In this document: positions 1-12,382 of the stretch, one piece after another | Layout of the letters: every line of letters starts with the position of its first letter | How positions within the stretch are numbered: the stretch's first letter is position 1 | Origin: Coenobita brevimanus | Lineage: Eukaryota > Arthropoda > Malacostraca > Decapoda > Coenobitidae | Length of the DNA stretch: 64,000 bases | Assembly (NCBI GenBank): GCA_032717465.1 | Contig: CM064658.1 | Span: 10,639,850 to 10,703,849 of the forward strand | Reading direction: 5' to 3' | Made by a program: the position numbers and the translations under genes | Notes under the pieces: generated by a model | What the model saw: only the letters and a program-made list of their open reading frames with translations | What the model was told of the DNA's origin: nothing | The model's database searches: none

Positions 1-3000
1 TATATTAGGAAAATTAAACTCACAAAACTCCCACGAACACAGTAAGTACCGCAGACTCGAGAAGATGTTTGCTTCGTATGTAGCGCTGAATGATTTATTA
101 CTAGCCAAACTGGACCTCGAAGCAGCAAGCCTACTTGCAGTTTGACAATCAAACGATCAATTTATGGTGAACGTGGCAAAGGGTTGCCAATATCCCTCAC
201 CCTTCCACCGTGCTTCACCACCCATCATTTTTCCACTCCATCCCTTTCACTTCACTCTCCGCACTGACCATTTTGCAAGCCCATATTATCTACTAATCTC
301 CCCCCCCTCCCTATTCACTTACAGTATGTAATGATAAGGTGAATACTATAAAAATAACTGCCTCTACTACCGGCTGACCCACAGCATCGACATTTATAGG
401 GTGTGTTAGGTTTACTTTACTGTATTCAGCTGACCACACTCATCCCACCCCATTTCGTTTTTTCATTCCTCTCCAACTCATCCATTCCTAATGACCTAAA
501 CTATGTGTTGTTAAAAACCATTATTATCATTTTGTATGCACATTTATATGCATGACCGGAGACGGCCTTGATTGAGTAAAATCTTCCTGATGGAAAAGAA
601 GGGATCTAAGAGGAACTGAAAGGATTAAAATGGTATATATAAAAAACACTGCTATGATAACACTGATTCTTGGCACACGAAATCAAAGTCTCAGCAATAC
701 CAAAATCAATGTAGGCTATAATTACCCGAGTTGACTTGATGGACCTAACGAGACTGGGAATGTTTTGAATGATTCTTAGTGGAGTGAATTAGACCTGGAA
801 TTATCTAAATTTTTAATATGGCTGAAATGAAGTAGAACATAAAAACTAGAATTCTGCCAATCAGAATGAATGCGAATGTATCTAGTATTCCTAAATCGAC
901 CTTCTTGGACAAGAACTGTTATTAATGAACCTCAATTGTTAGATCTGTTCATTATTGGATTTGAAGGCAGTGATTGAATATAAATTAAACTGACTGAACT
1001 AAGCAAATTGAATAGCCTAACATTTACATGACCGACTAAACCGGCCTGAGAATGGCCTAAAGTGGCCTGAAATGACTAACTACTCAAATTTGTTGTGGAA
1101 GGTTTGATTGCACCAAAAGTGGTTTTAATGGCTGGACCTAAATGGACCCACATGGTCTTGAATGACCCTATACTAAACTGTACCGATCTGATTGGACTAG
1201 AAGGCTAGGAATGGCTGGATGGGCCAAATATGGTAAGTTATTTCTGACTATGATTAATTGTTTCTTTATGGACCCTAATTGATCTAAAAGTATCTGAGTG
1301 GTCATAAATAGCTTAAAAGACCTTTAATAAAGTAAGTGCCCCTAGACCACCTTAATAGATCTAACTGATAAACTGACTCCGAGCTTATCAAAATGGGTTT
1401 GAAGTTGCCCTGGGCCCCTGGGGCAGCCTGAATTGATCATTCAATTAACCCATCCTCGCACGAAAATAATGTATCGGATTTAAAGTTTTCTTTTCCTGAT
1501 TATGCCTGCTAACGGTATGTTGTGATGGTTATGTCGGGTGATGGTTTTGCTGGATGATGGTTAAGCTTGCAGGGCACTGATTTTACTGGGGTCCTCCCAG
1601 GAGACCTTCATTCAGCTTAAACGGAGAACTCTCAAACCCAGGCTGTATTATTGCCATTGTTAGCATTTTCATTAATCTGGAACTCTTCTAAGTGGATTAA
1701 AATTGTCTGGAAGGCGCAAGAATAAATAATAATGTCATTACGGTGAAGAGATTAAGCAGGTAAATTATTGTTACCTTAAATGCACCAACTTCAATGACCT
1801 GGTTTGATGGATTAAGTTTGAGAGCTCAATGGAGAAATGATAATTTCTTAAGAGATTTCATCTACTGGACCATGAATGTGGGATCATAAAATTTTCAAAT
1901 CGGTTCACAGATGATATTCATTTTTTGCAGTATATAAAAGAAAGCATAAATTCTACATTAACGGATAATTATGCTGGAACCGTTAGATATAATTCTTAAA
2001 CTTACGAATAAATGGTAGAGGAAATAAACTGTTCACAGTAATGTGGCACGGAAGAATGCCAAAATTCTGTCGAAGTTATCTGCCACTGGTTATGGCAAAT
2101 AAGTTGCCAACATGGAGCTACCTCCATTACTTCTGATCTCTGAACATCCCTAGAGGGTATTGTGATTTTGTATGTTACAGTCAGTTATTATACTTTAGGC
2201 TTAAAGGGAACCTAGAAATGTATAATGATGATATATGATTGCAGAAGTGTGAGCTTTATTTTCCTTCACAGACGTCTCGAAGACTTGGTGGGCTGCAGCA
2301 GTCATGCTTATGCCATTATAATTTTATGGGACTGTCCTGAGTGGCACTGCTATAAATCACTTTTTTAACTGTAACATTGCTCTTCACCACCAAACGTGTA
2401 GCTGAAATGTCGTCATTATATGAAATTATTATTTATTACAATGCATACACAATAGTCTCATACTTACTGGTTTCCTTTAGAAGATTTCTTTAAATCTTTT
2501 TATAGGAGACCAGGACAAAAGATGGTATAAATATCCATTTACTTCATTAGTTCAAAACGACATCTTTTGTTTTCTGGTTACCACTAGATGGCTTTATTCA
2601 GCTCAGGACTGAGGGCGAAAGTTAAAAATGCACTTTTCAGTAGAAGTTAATGTCGACACTGACTTTCTTCCAAACTGATGCCTCATCAAGTTGTCAGTTT
2701 CGAGAGAGCAGAATTTGAGGGGATCAGTAGTAGAATATGTGTTGAATTATATCGGTAGAAGACTTATCGTTGGCCGAGTACTAGCTCAAAACAGTTAAGT
2801 AGGAGTTCAATGCCCAAATGAAAATAGTGTCCTTAGTTGTTCTGGATACATGACTAGTGACTAAATTATTCGCAGATATCAGCTTTGACTAAATTCCTGT
2901 GGATATAAGAAATCATAGGTATATCGAAGGCAAATAAGTTTATCCCTTCAGTATGGCTACCTCATTGTCAGTTTTTGCTTCCCATCCAAAGATAATAGAG

Positions 3001-3343
3001 TTCATCGTATATCTCCCTAATGGTGAAAAGGTTAACGAAGTTCGGTAAGACTCTACTAAGTTCACTAAAACCATCCGTTATTAAAAAGAACATTATAGAA
3101 AGATCATCACACCAATGAGGTTTTGAGAAACTTGTGCTAGCTGCAAGATTTTATTCCTGACTGATTTTGTGTGTTTAAAAGGAGTATTTAAATATTCATT
3201 AATTCCCTGAAAAATCTCAATGGCGAAACAAGTCTTGGCTAATAAAATTATCCCTAAGTCGTATTTCTCTACCTCATTCTTACAAATATCCTATTGTCTC
3301 AACATTATCTGTAATGAGGTGGTCAACTTGCACTCCAACGAGC
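1..3343. other. Noncoding, AT-rich stretch with no gene recognised
   Basis: I see no long open frame, tRNA, rRNA or transposon domain on either strand. Roughly 540-1450 has a loose, imperfect recurrence of short words such as TGGCCTGAA, TGGACC and GACCTAAATGG. This could be an eroded tandem repeat or just low complexity. Confidence 0.5.
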
Positions 3344-3367
3344 TTTTTTTTTTTTTTTTTTTTTTTT
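3344..3367. repeat. Poly-T tract
   Basis: A run of about 24 T. It could be the poly-A tail of a minus-strand retroposed sequence lying to its right, but no body was identified. The ACTCGAG next to it is not informative. Confidence 0.7.
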
Positions 3368-3571
3368 ACTCGAGTTATCATCAGATGATGTCCAAGTGAG
3401 AGAGAAGCTATAAAACTGAAACGGTAAATGAGGTTCAGTTTGAAGTCTCCCACTAGCTGAATAGAAACGTTTAGTGATGCAAGCGTAAATTAATAAAAAC
3501 ATCATCGGCCTGAAGGATTAACAATGGCACAATAGTTATATGTGTCATCAGCATCAAGGAGCCTGGGAAAA

Positions 3572-3711
3572 TCAGCAGTGGGTGAAGTCACTGGGGTCCA
3601 GACTGACGAGAAGGCGTCCGTCAGCGCAGGTAGTGTACACATCTACCTTAGCCAACATAGCACCATCCCTTATCAGCCATGCCACGTCACAGTCACAGTG
3701 TAACGGGTTGC
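3572..3711 (-). CDS. Terminal exon encoding an LRR C-terminal cap (LRRCT); rest of gene not seen
   Basis: On the minus strand a pyrimidine-rich tract ending TTTTTCAG is followed by an open frame that starts in codon phase 1 and ends at a TGA (3574-3572). The peptide begins GNPLHCDCDVAWL and has four cysteines spaced as CxC, then C, then a final C just before the stop. That is the LRRCT cap closing leucine-rich-repeat solenoids of secreted or membrane proteins; the two disulfides shield the end of the hydrophobic core. Wording such as CADGRLL resembles crustacean LRR proteins annotated as non-catalytic subunits of Oplophorus-type luciferase, from memory and unverified. Upstream exons would lie at higher coordinates, but everything recognisable there is retrotransposon, so the intron is large or the other exons are outside or lost. 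It has no frameshift, and it could be a live gene end or an orphaned exon. Confidence 0.65.
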
Positions 3712-3967
3712 CTGAAAAAGAGGTTACAAATATACCCTGTCCGATTTCTTTCACGACTGAGAAAACTCTAGTAGTCTATTCCGCCTATCATTATACGAAT
3801 TAACGCAGCTAAGAATTCGGCATAGGAGGTTGAGAATGTTGACACTGATGTAGGCCCTCGTTTGATCTGGAAAAGATGAGTGTTCTATTCGCTACGCTGA
3901 ACGCGTTTATTAGCGGAGAGCGTGATGGGCGACTGAGAGTGTTAAATACAACAGTTAGAATAAGACT

Positions 3968-4036
<69 letters not shown>

Positions 4037-4045
4037 CAGACAGAC

Positions 4046-4110
<65 letters not shown>
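3968..4110. repeat. Compound microsatellite (GA)n then (CAGA)n
   Basis: About 60 bp of GA dinucleotide passes into CAGACAGA tetranucleotides. On the minus strand it follows the 3' end of the LINE fragment at 4111-5356 as (TCTG)n, so it may be that LINE's tail or its target. Confidence 0.9.
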
Positions 4111-5356
4111 GATTAAATTAAAAACCTTTATTTCTACAAGAAGTGGTTATTCTTCTTACACAGTACTAACATCATGAGTAAATATAATGACATATGTTGT
4201 CACTACAGTATAATTCAAGACAGTTGTACTTTGAGGCCGAGTTGTTCTTGTATTAGTTCTGAGACCGTAGAACTAAATTTTGAGAAGTAGGTAGTCTATT
4301 AGTTTTTATTTAAATGCATATCGGTTATGGGACTTCTTAACATATGATGGAAGCTCATTCCATACTTTAGGACCTGCTTCTGAAAGTGATCTGGTCCCAG
4401 TGTCTCTGTTAACTTTTGGAACATATAAATTATTCTGTTGCCTGATTGTGCTGAAGGTTATGTTGCTAACGGCTGGAAGAGAAAGAATGTGCTCTGGGAG
4501 GAGATTGTGTACTTTTTAAAATATCGTAACTGCAAGATTAAATGTTGTTAGATAACCTACAGTTAGCTACTGAAGCTCTTTAAGAATGGGGGTAACGTGA
4601 TCATACTTCCTGGCTCTTCCGCCTGCAACTTTTGCAACAAAGTTTTTTAGTTTTTGTAATCTTACAATCAAAGTGCTATTGGTTCTACCCCATATAATGT
4701 TACAATACTTTGACTTAATGCCAGTTATTTAATCATAATTAAACGAGTATCTATCAAAATAGTGCTTTATTCTATTAATAAACATTACAGCTCCTGTTAC
4801 TCTCTTGCTTACTTCATTGATGTGACTTTGAAAGGTCATGCACTGATCCACATAGATGCCGAGGTTCTTTACAGGTTCAATTGGTTGGAGCGTGGTGACA
4901 TGAAAATGAATGGTAGTGCCATAGTGCCATCAGGTATTTGTGATAACAACTGCCGTGTGTCTTTGAAGATGCATTGCTCCTTGTTTGTGTTTAGCAGAAG
5001 TCCGCTTTGAAGAACATGCATTCTGGCCTTGCTTATAGTTTCTTCAGTTTTGTGTATTAACTCAGTAATTTCATTTACTGAGCCACTGTTAAGGAACTGG
5101 GTATCGTCGACGTATTATACTAAGGGACGGGTATTAAACTGTCCTTCCATATCATTTTCTTATATAATGAATAATAACGGTCCTAAAATAGAGCCTTGAG
5201 GGACCCCATATGGCACATTTAATTTAGAGGATATTGTATTATTAATACGGATTGACTGTGTTCTGTCTGCTAAATAGTTATCGACCCAAGAAATGTCTAC
5301 ATTTACCTTTAACTTTTTAAAGAGGATGCTACAGCTGATGCTGCTAAATGCTTTGG
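4111..5356 (-). pseudogene. 5'-truncated LINE (non-LTR) reverse transcriptase fragment, minus strand
   Basis: Reading the minus strand gives the late reverse-transcriptase core: a KAF box, then VPYGVPQGSILGPLLFI (about 5215-5163), then the catalytic YVDDTQF (about 5117-5097), followed by the thumb and C-terminal region to about 4300. Frames shift several times, so it is not functional. The 3' end has an AATAAA-type sequence just before the (TCTG)n array. The 5' end breaks off at 5356 against another short CAGA-type array, so both edges lie in the same microsatellite motif. Endonuclease and early RT are missing. The clade looks CR1/Jockey-group, but this needs phylogeny. Confidence 0.75.
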
Positions 5357-5629
5357 ACAGACAGACAGGCAGACAGACAGAGTAGTTTGTTGTTGCAACT
5401 CCAGCCTCATTTGGGCATGAAATCAGCGAATTTTGGGAAGTTGGCAACTTCAAGTAGTTGGGCCCATAGGTCGTTAGAATAGATTATGTTGAGGGGGTGT
5501 CTGTGCTGTGATAAGGTTGAACATAGAGTGAGTAAGTGTGTAGTGCAGTGGAGAGCTGCATCACAGTATGAGTATAATGGATCACTTGGGAGTTGTATTT
5601 TGTGTTCGTATTGTATCAGGTTGCCCCTG

Positions 5630-6497
5630 TGGCAGTGGGGGAAGGGGGTCAATCTGGCCACACTCTGGGGTGTTACTACTACTCTGTGGCCAGGTTTTGT
5701 TAAGAAGAATTCTGCCACCGTATTTCCTGCGTGTAGTAAAAGGCGACTAAAAGGGACAGGGTGAGGAGATAGGGACCCCTCCTCCGTATTTTTAGTTTCA
5801 ACAGTGAGACAGGCCATAGAATGGGGAGATGGACTGAGTTATCCCCGTACCCTGACGATTGGGTCTTTGAATGTGCGTGGATTTAGTACGATTAAGGCTA
5901 AAAATGAGGAGATTGAGAGATTGCTTATGAGATGAAGCAAACAAGGATGAAAGGGAAAGGTGAATCTAAGTTCGGAAATGTGACTGGAAGGATGTCAGGT
6001 GTTGACAGAGGAAGAGCGAGAGAAGGAGTAGCCTTATTAGTGGGCCAGGAAGTGCAGCAGTGTGTAACTTAATGGAAGGAGGTGTTATCGAGACTGATGT
6101 GAGTGAAAGCGAATGTTGGAAGTTAGTTGAGGGTATTTGTGAGTGCATATGGGTCTGGTATTGAAAGGGATGAAGAAGAAAGGGAGTATTTCTAGAATGA
6201 TGATGAGTGTCTGCTGATGAATGCTCGAGTGGGAAATGTAGCATTTGAAGGTGCCGTTGGTATGCATGGTGAGCCTGGAAGAAATAATGAGGAAAGAACG
6301 ATAGGGATGTGTGCAGAGAGAGAAAGAGAGAAAAAGAGAGAGAGAGAGAGAGAGATGGTGATTGGAATTACCTTATTTGAAAAGAAGGATATTTATAGTT
6401 ATACATGGCTGAGACAGGAGGGTGGAAGGGTTGTTGTTAGAGCATTGATAGACTATATGGTTGCGTCCAGGAATGTAAGAGGAAGATTATTGAATGT
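5630..6497 (+). pseudogene. LINE 5' region and endonuclease fragment (family C), broken
   Basis: It begins with a leader sharing the phrase GGCGACTAAAAGGG with the RTE-like LINE at 30640. It then encodes an APE-type endonuclease start (TIGSLNVRGF, near 5860) and later parts ([11 protein letters not shown] near 6220; a YTWLR box near 6400). Several stops and frameshifts interrupt it, and a (GA)n array replaces some codons near 6313-6352. It stops before any RT sequence. Its wording matches the family whose 3' end is seen at 58845-59480, so I treat both as the same LINE family. Confidence 0.6.
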
Positions 6498-6554
6498 TTT
6501 TTTTTTTTTCCTGGCCTATCAACCATTGGGGCCGAAGCCCCTGGTTATTAAGGC

Positions 6555-6558
<4 letters not shown>
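6498..6558 (-). repeat. Short retroposon-like tail with poly-A and a UUCG hairpin
   Basis: On the minus strand this segment ends in a poly-A run (6498-6510 read as T on the plus strand). It contains GGGGC-TTCG-GCCCC with flanking sequence that also pairs, and it sits directly after a (TA)n array. It looks like the 3' end of a small retroposon, but no body is visible. Confidence 0.45.
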
Positions 6559-6604
<46 letters not shown>

Positions 6605-6634
6605 AACATATATACATATATATATACAAACATG

Positions 6635-6675
<41 letters not shown>

Positions 6676-6719
6676 CCATGCATACATACAGACATACTTT
6701 CATGCAAACGTACATACAG

Positions 6720-6768
<49 letters not shown>
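6559..6768. repeat. (TA)n - (CA)n - (TA)n microsatellites
   Basis: Two TA arrays flank a CA array of about 35 bp. The right-hand TA array directly follows the 3' end of the minus-strand LINE at 6770-12860. Confidence 0.9.
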
Positions 6769-6774
<6 letters not shown>

Positions 6775-7371
6775 AATTTTATTTATTTTTTTGTATTTTT
6801 ATTTTTTAAATTTTTTCTTGGTTTTATATTTTTTATACCTTATATTATAAAGACAAACTAATCTAAAGACCCTAAAACTAATCACCTAACAGACAAATCG
6901 CTAACCTATACTAAATCCTACAGAGACAAATAGCTAGACTTACACTAATGGTAAAAATACCTCGACTAACAGAACACCATCGACTGCAGATATGTAATGC
7001 CATTCTACATGACATACCTGCACTCATCACCTGGTGACTGTCAGTCGACGCACAACCTAATATAGGAGACATCAATATATGAAAGGGAACCAGACGAGTC
7101 AGGAACATTTCCATATACGTCAGCTGTCGGCCCTAATTAGAATAACTTAAGCAAGATGGTATACTGTATTTACATAATTTGTACAAAAAGTGACGAACCT
7201 CGGCTGCTGAATGTTAGTCGAGGAACGGGGTTTAATGTAGGGGACATCAATATTAGAAATAGATCAGTGGGTGGAGAAACTAGTTCAAATACGTCAACTG
7301 TCAACCCTAATTAACAGTACCATATATACATATTTACAGGTGATAAAAACTATAACCATACAGTAAAAAAG

Positions 7372-10300
7372 TCACATCACTCTGATCAGTCCGGTCTCTC
7401 TCAAGAAAGCCATCAATTTATCGGTCATAACAATGTCCCCATCACCCAGGATGGTGGAAAGGGTGAAGCGGACGTCTGCTGCACCGCAGTAATTTATAAG
7501 TGAAGCACGTTCACGAATAAATCGCCGACAGCGCAGGATGATATGACTGATAGATAACACCGCATTGCAGATGTCACAGTGCGGTGGGAAGCGTCTTTCC
7601 ATATATGGTTTTAAGTGAGTTAAAATGGTGGCATTAAGCCGTAGCCGTGCTAATACTTTTTCCTCAAGGCGACTAGGGCGGTTGGCAGTGTCCCAGTCGC
7701 CTAGGTGTGACTTACAAGTTGGAATATTTAGTCTGGTCCACTGACCTTGCCACAGAAGATTTATTGATTTCTTTCCGAGAGACAGACTCGACCGCAGATC
7801 ACGAGGAACGTCCCAAGTCTCCTCGAGCTCTACAGCCGACTTTGCAAGTAAGTCAGCCTGCTCATTGCCGTAGATACGACAATGACCAGGCACCCAGATC
7901 AGCGTGAATGACTTGTTGCATGAATGCAACTTATTAACGATGCGGCCCTGGATCTCGTGAGAGTCCGTAGTACAAGATGCAATTGCCTGAAGGGCTGATT
8001 TTGAATCTGAAAATATGACAAATGAGTCATGCCTAGAATTGAGAGCATAGTCTATGGCTTTGTCAATAGCAAAAAGTTCGGAGGTAAATACAGATGTATG
8101 AGTCGGCAACTGATACCTAAGTGCACATTCAGTCGACCACACACTTGCACCCACACATTCACTCGACTTGGAGCCGTCGGTGTACAGTTGATGGGACCCC
8201 AAGTGACGAACAATGATGTTACAAAACAAGTGGTGGACCTCCGCCTCCGGCGCCTTGGCCTTTGGTGCTGGGAGCATGAGACATCCACAGTAAAGCCGGG
8301 TGGCTCCCAAGGCACTATATTTTTAAACACCAACTTGTCACAGTCAATGAGGCCCACACCAAGCTCCTGAGTCAGTAAGTGGAGGCGAACGGCAAGTGGC
8401 TGACGCACCCCCCGCAGAAGGTGGTGGTATTGACGCAGGGGGGTACAGACCACATTGCCGATATTACTTTTCCTAAATGTCCTTACGCCATAGGACAAGG
8501 CCAGGTGGTCACGGCGAATACGGAGGGGTGGCACATTCGCCTCCACTTCCATACGAGCCACACAGGTACACCAGACGGCTCCAAGACACATTCGCAAACA
8601 TTTATTCTGTTGCACATCCAATCCTTTCAGCGTGGCATCGGATGCCAAGCCATACACCTGTGCGCCATAGTCTAGCTTCGATCGAATAAGGGACTTATAC
8701 ACCATTAATAAAGATTTTCTGTCGGCACTCCAGGTAGTACCCACTAGGTACTTGAGGACATTTAACGGTTTATCACAATGAGCAAGCAAAGTATTAGCGT
8801 GAAGTTTAAAATTCAGTCTACGATCAAAATGTATTCCTAAAAATTTTACAGAATTTTGAAAAGGTACCACCTGATTATCCAAAGTTAAGCACAAATTAGG
8901 TACGTTACGATTAGTGAAGACTATAGCAGCACACTTATGAACGGAAAACTTAAATCCCCACTGCAAGGCCCATTGGTGGACGGAGTCAAAGGCTGCTTGA
9001 ATCCGCCCAGCCGAAAATTGTGCATTACGGGAAGAGTGCCATATTGCACAGTTGTCAGCATAGAGCGAGTATTTAAGAGTCCTCGGGATTGGAGCTGATG
9101 ACAGAATATCATTGATCATAATACTAAATAAAGTAGGACTAAGCACACTTCCCTGTGGCACCCCGCCGATGTTACGTTACAGGGCAATTTGACAGAGAAA
9201 GCTCTGTCCCTTAAGAAATTTGAAATAAAAATAGGCAATTTCCTCTTAAACCATAAGCATAGAGCTTCAATGGTATACCGTGTTGCCATGTCATGTCATA
9301 GGCTTTATGGATGTCCAAGAACACCCCTATCATGAATTCTTTATTGGCAAATGCCTTTGCAATACAATGCTCCAAATTCATTAAATGATCTAGTGAACTT
9401 CTGTATTTACAGAAGCCACATTGTTGATCATTTAACAAATTCTTCGACTCTAAAACAAAAAGAAGCCTGTTGTTTACCATACGTTCCATGACCTTACATA
9501 GACAAGAAGTCAACACAATAGGACGAAATGAAGTGGGATTCATAAGACGACCAGCCTCTTTGGGTATTGGTATGGCGTGTGCAAAGTGTCATGAGTTTGG
9601 GAACGTTCGAGACGCCCAAATCTCATTGTACAATGCTAACATTTTAATCAGGTTGTCCTGATTAAGATGCTGGATCATAAGTACGTGATGGTGTCTAGTC
9701 CAGGGCTGGTGTCTTTACAGGATTTAAGGGCAAGGAGCAGTTCATCTAGCGTAAACTCTTGGTTGTACAGAAGTCTACGTCTTCTGTGGCAAAGTCTAAT
9801 ATCTGTAGCTCAGCCGTGCGTGTATGGTGTTGAAAACGCGGGTCATAATTGGCTGAGCTACTTACATGAGAAAAACTCCTGGCGAGGATGTTAGCAACGT
9901 CCACAGGCTCGTCATAGGTGGTGTTATTCACCTGCAGGGTGGTCACAGGGAAGTATGGGCGTTTATTATTTAATATTCTTATAGTGGACCAGACTTTATG
10001 TAATGGTGTTGTACGAGTCACCGTGGACACAAAGGACCGCCAGGAGTCACGTTTGGCCCTTCTTATTATTCTCCTTGCCTCAGCCCATGCCTGTTTGTAG
10101 CAATAAAATTTTTCTCAGTGGGCTGACTATCAAAAATCCTGTATCTCCTATTGCATTTTCTTAATGCTTGTCAGCAATCCGGCGTCCACCAATGTGCTCT
10201 ATGCTTCACATGAACTGTAGAAGTCTTGGGAATAGCAGCCTCAGCTGCGTGTAATATGGAAGTAGTTATATTTTCGACCTTAACATCTATGGTCTCCCCA

Positions 10301-11034
10301 GATATATCTAAATTGGTGATCCTTGAGAAGGATCCCCAATCTGCTTTCTTATAGTTAAATTTTGGAGGTGGAGGGTCCGAAATGATGTCGCGTGTATAAG
10401 AAAGACAGATGGGTAAATGATCACTTCCCAAGGAGTCGTTGTAAGGGTCCCATGAGAAATCTTGATGTATACCAGGGGAGGCCAAAGATAAGTCAATGGC
10501 CGAAAAGTTACCAGTACGATCATCTACACGAGTCGCTCTACCATCGTTCAGAAGACAGAGGTTGGACTTTAGTATTAGGTTGGCTACTTGCTCCCCACGA
10601 CCATCGATCCTTAAGCTACCCGATTGATAGTGATAGGCGTTAAAATCGCCCAACACTAACTTATTGCCAGGGAGATGTTCAAAAAGTGAATTTAAAGCAT
10701 CACTATCAATGGGGCCATGTGGAGGACAGTACAGAGAGCAAATAGACAGATACGTGTTATCAAAATTTACTCTGCACGCGACCGCTTCCAGAGTAGAATT
10801 TAGAATCACTTCCGTTTGTGGGTGTGATTTGTGTGTGTATATGGCGACTCCGTGACCTTCATATCTTCTATACGAGTGGTAGTGTTTTAACTGTGGAGGA
10901 TCAGGGTGATCCTCCAGGCGCGTCTCCTGTAAACAAATAACGTCTGGCCTGTGTACTGACAGCAAGATTCCTATATTTGGTAACTTATTCCCGACACCTC
11001 TACAATTCCACTGTAATACAGTGAAAGTGACGGT
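7372..11034 (-). pseudogene. LINE ORF2 polyprotein (endonuclease, RT, RNase H), broken
   Basis: ORF2 cuts target DNA and primes reverse transcription. The frame opens straight after ORF1 with LQWNCRG, the start of the APE-type endonuclease. Motifs CLQETRL, LGDFNAYH and GSDHLPI follow to about 10300. RT is scattered over three frames (10030-9746, 9543-9211, 9161-8300) with a FLDIHKAYD box and GVPQGSVLSPTLF. The catalytic box reads YADN, so the second aspartate is lost. RNase H (about 8190-7760) keeps all acidic residues: YTDGSK, TSELFA, FSDSKSAL, GNEQADLL. A C-terminal CxxC..H..C knuckle is present near 7570. At least four frame breaks make it dead. Confidence 0.85.
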
Positions 11035-12382
11035 TTAAGATTTACGTTGGGGGCCAGTGTGTTTAGACTTTTTTTGCTGCCCGCCAGAAGGCAAGCGACT
11101 ACCGGCGGACCTATCCCGGTGCTTGCTTACGGAAACCTCCATATTTTGATCAATTACAAGGGTCCCGGATTCCACCGAGGAAGAGCTACCCTTCCTCTCC
11201 CTCGCTGGGCCAGGAGCAGGAAGAACATGAGGACTTGACTTAGTAAGGGTGGTCATATTACTCTTACAAGAGTTGTCAGGCTTCGTTTTAGGCTTGACTG
11301 ACTGAGAAGCAGCAGCAGCCTGAGAGTAGGAAGTTGTAACAGGGGTATCAGGTTGAGAGGAGGATTGGACAGGAGGCTGAGATGGAGAGGTAGAATGTGT
11401 GGCAAGAGGAACCGGTTCAGGGTCAGTCTGTGTCCCAGCAGAGCACATCACGGGACGGGACATCACCGCTGAAGCATAGGACCTATTCGGCGTAGGAGTT
11501 GCATGCAACTCCTTCACTTTTTTTCCTTGCTTCATAGTAGGAGACACCCTCAGTCGTCTTCACTGTGCAGACCTCTTTCTCCTCCTTCCACTTGGGACAA
11601 TCCCTAGAGGAAGTGGAGTGAGCACCCTTACAGTGGAAGCAACAGATAGTCTCTGATGTGCATTGCTCAGCATCGTGACCCTGTGTTGCACATTTGCCAC
11701 ACACTGACTGTGATGCCTGACAATTCTTAGCACTGTGCCCATATAATTGACACTTCATGCAACGGAGTGAGTTGGGGATATAAGGTCTGACATTAACAAT
11801 TTCATAACCAACTTTGACATGTGCCGGGAGTGAAACTTTGCCGAAAGTCAAAACAATGGTGGCCGTCTTCGTCCTCATGCCTTCGGAAAATCTAGTTATA
11901 AACCGGGCATCGATGACATCTTGCTGAGCAAGTTCCTCTATGATGTCTTCCTCACTCATCACCATGAGATCCCTGCAAGTGATAACCCCCTTGCAGGAAT
12001 TCATGGAAGTTGGGATCTTGGTTTCGACATCATAGATATGAAACTTACGCAGCTTCAGCAAGTCTTTAACTTGGGAGGAATTACTAGTCTTGACAAGGAG
12101 GTCTCCATTCGCAAGTTTTTTTACTTGTTCCACCTCCCCAGCACAGCCATCAATAACCTTCTTGATCATGAAGGGATTGAGACTGCTCAAGGGAGTGGAA
12201 CCTAGAGCATGAACAATCACAAACTCCGCATTTTTTACATTTATGTCCAGAGGCAAACGAGTCTGGGGCCGTTCTGTCTGGGGGCTGTCAGTCCGTTGAT
12301 CGGTCGGGGGTCGGTCAGGACCACCTCCCGACCGACCCACCTCCCCCCCTGAGGGGGGGGAGGCAGTAGGGGCGTCCTCCAT
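11035..12382 (-). pseudogene. LINE ORF1 protein (Gag-like, three zinc knuckles), frameshifted
   Basis: ORF1 packages the element RNA. From the ATG at 12382 a proline- and charge-rich N-terminus leads into a globular region and then three consecutive knuckles: CMKCQLYGHSAKNC, CGKCATQGHDAEQC and a longer CFHCKGAHSTSSRDC. All have the C, C, H, C ligands. The first frame stops at 11483, while the C-terminal part continues in another frame (from about 11547 to 11035) with SYASAV and GTQTD motifs and a Ser/Pro-rich tail. This places a single frameshift near 11490-11545. Otherwise the protein would be about 450 residues, a normal length for the group. Confidence 0.8.

Noticed and set aside
3540..3803. 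87-codon plus-strand frame
   Set aside because: It overlaps the LRRCT exon in antisense and has no family resemblance.
6487..6861. Open frames of Tyr/Ile and His/Thr repeats across the TA/CA arrays
   Set aside because: They are translations of dinucleotide microsatellites, as are those at 13560, 25008, 51350, 58670 and 61940.
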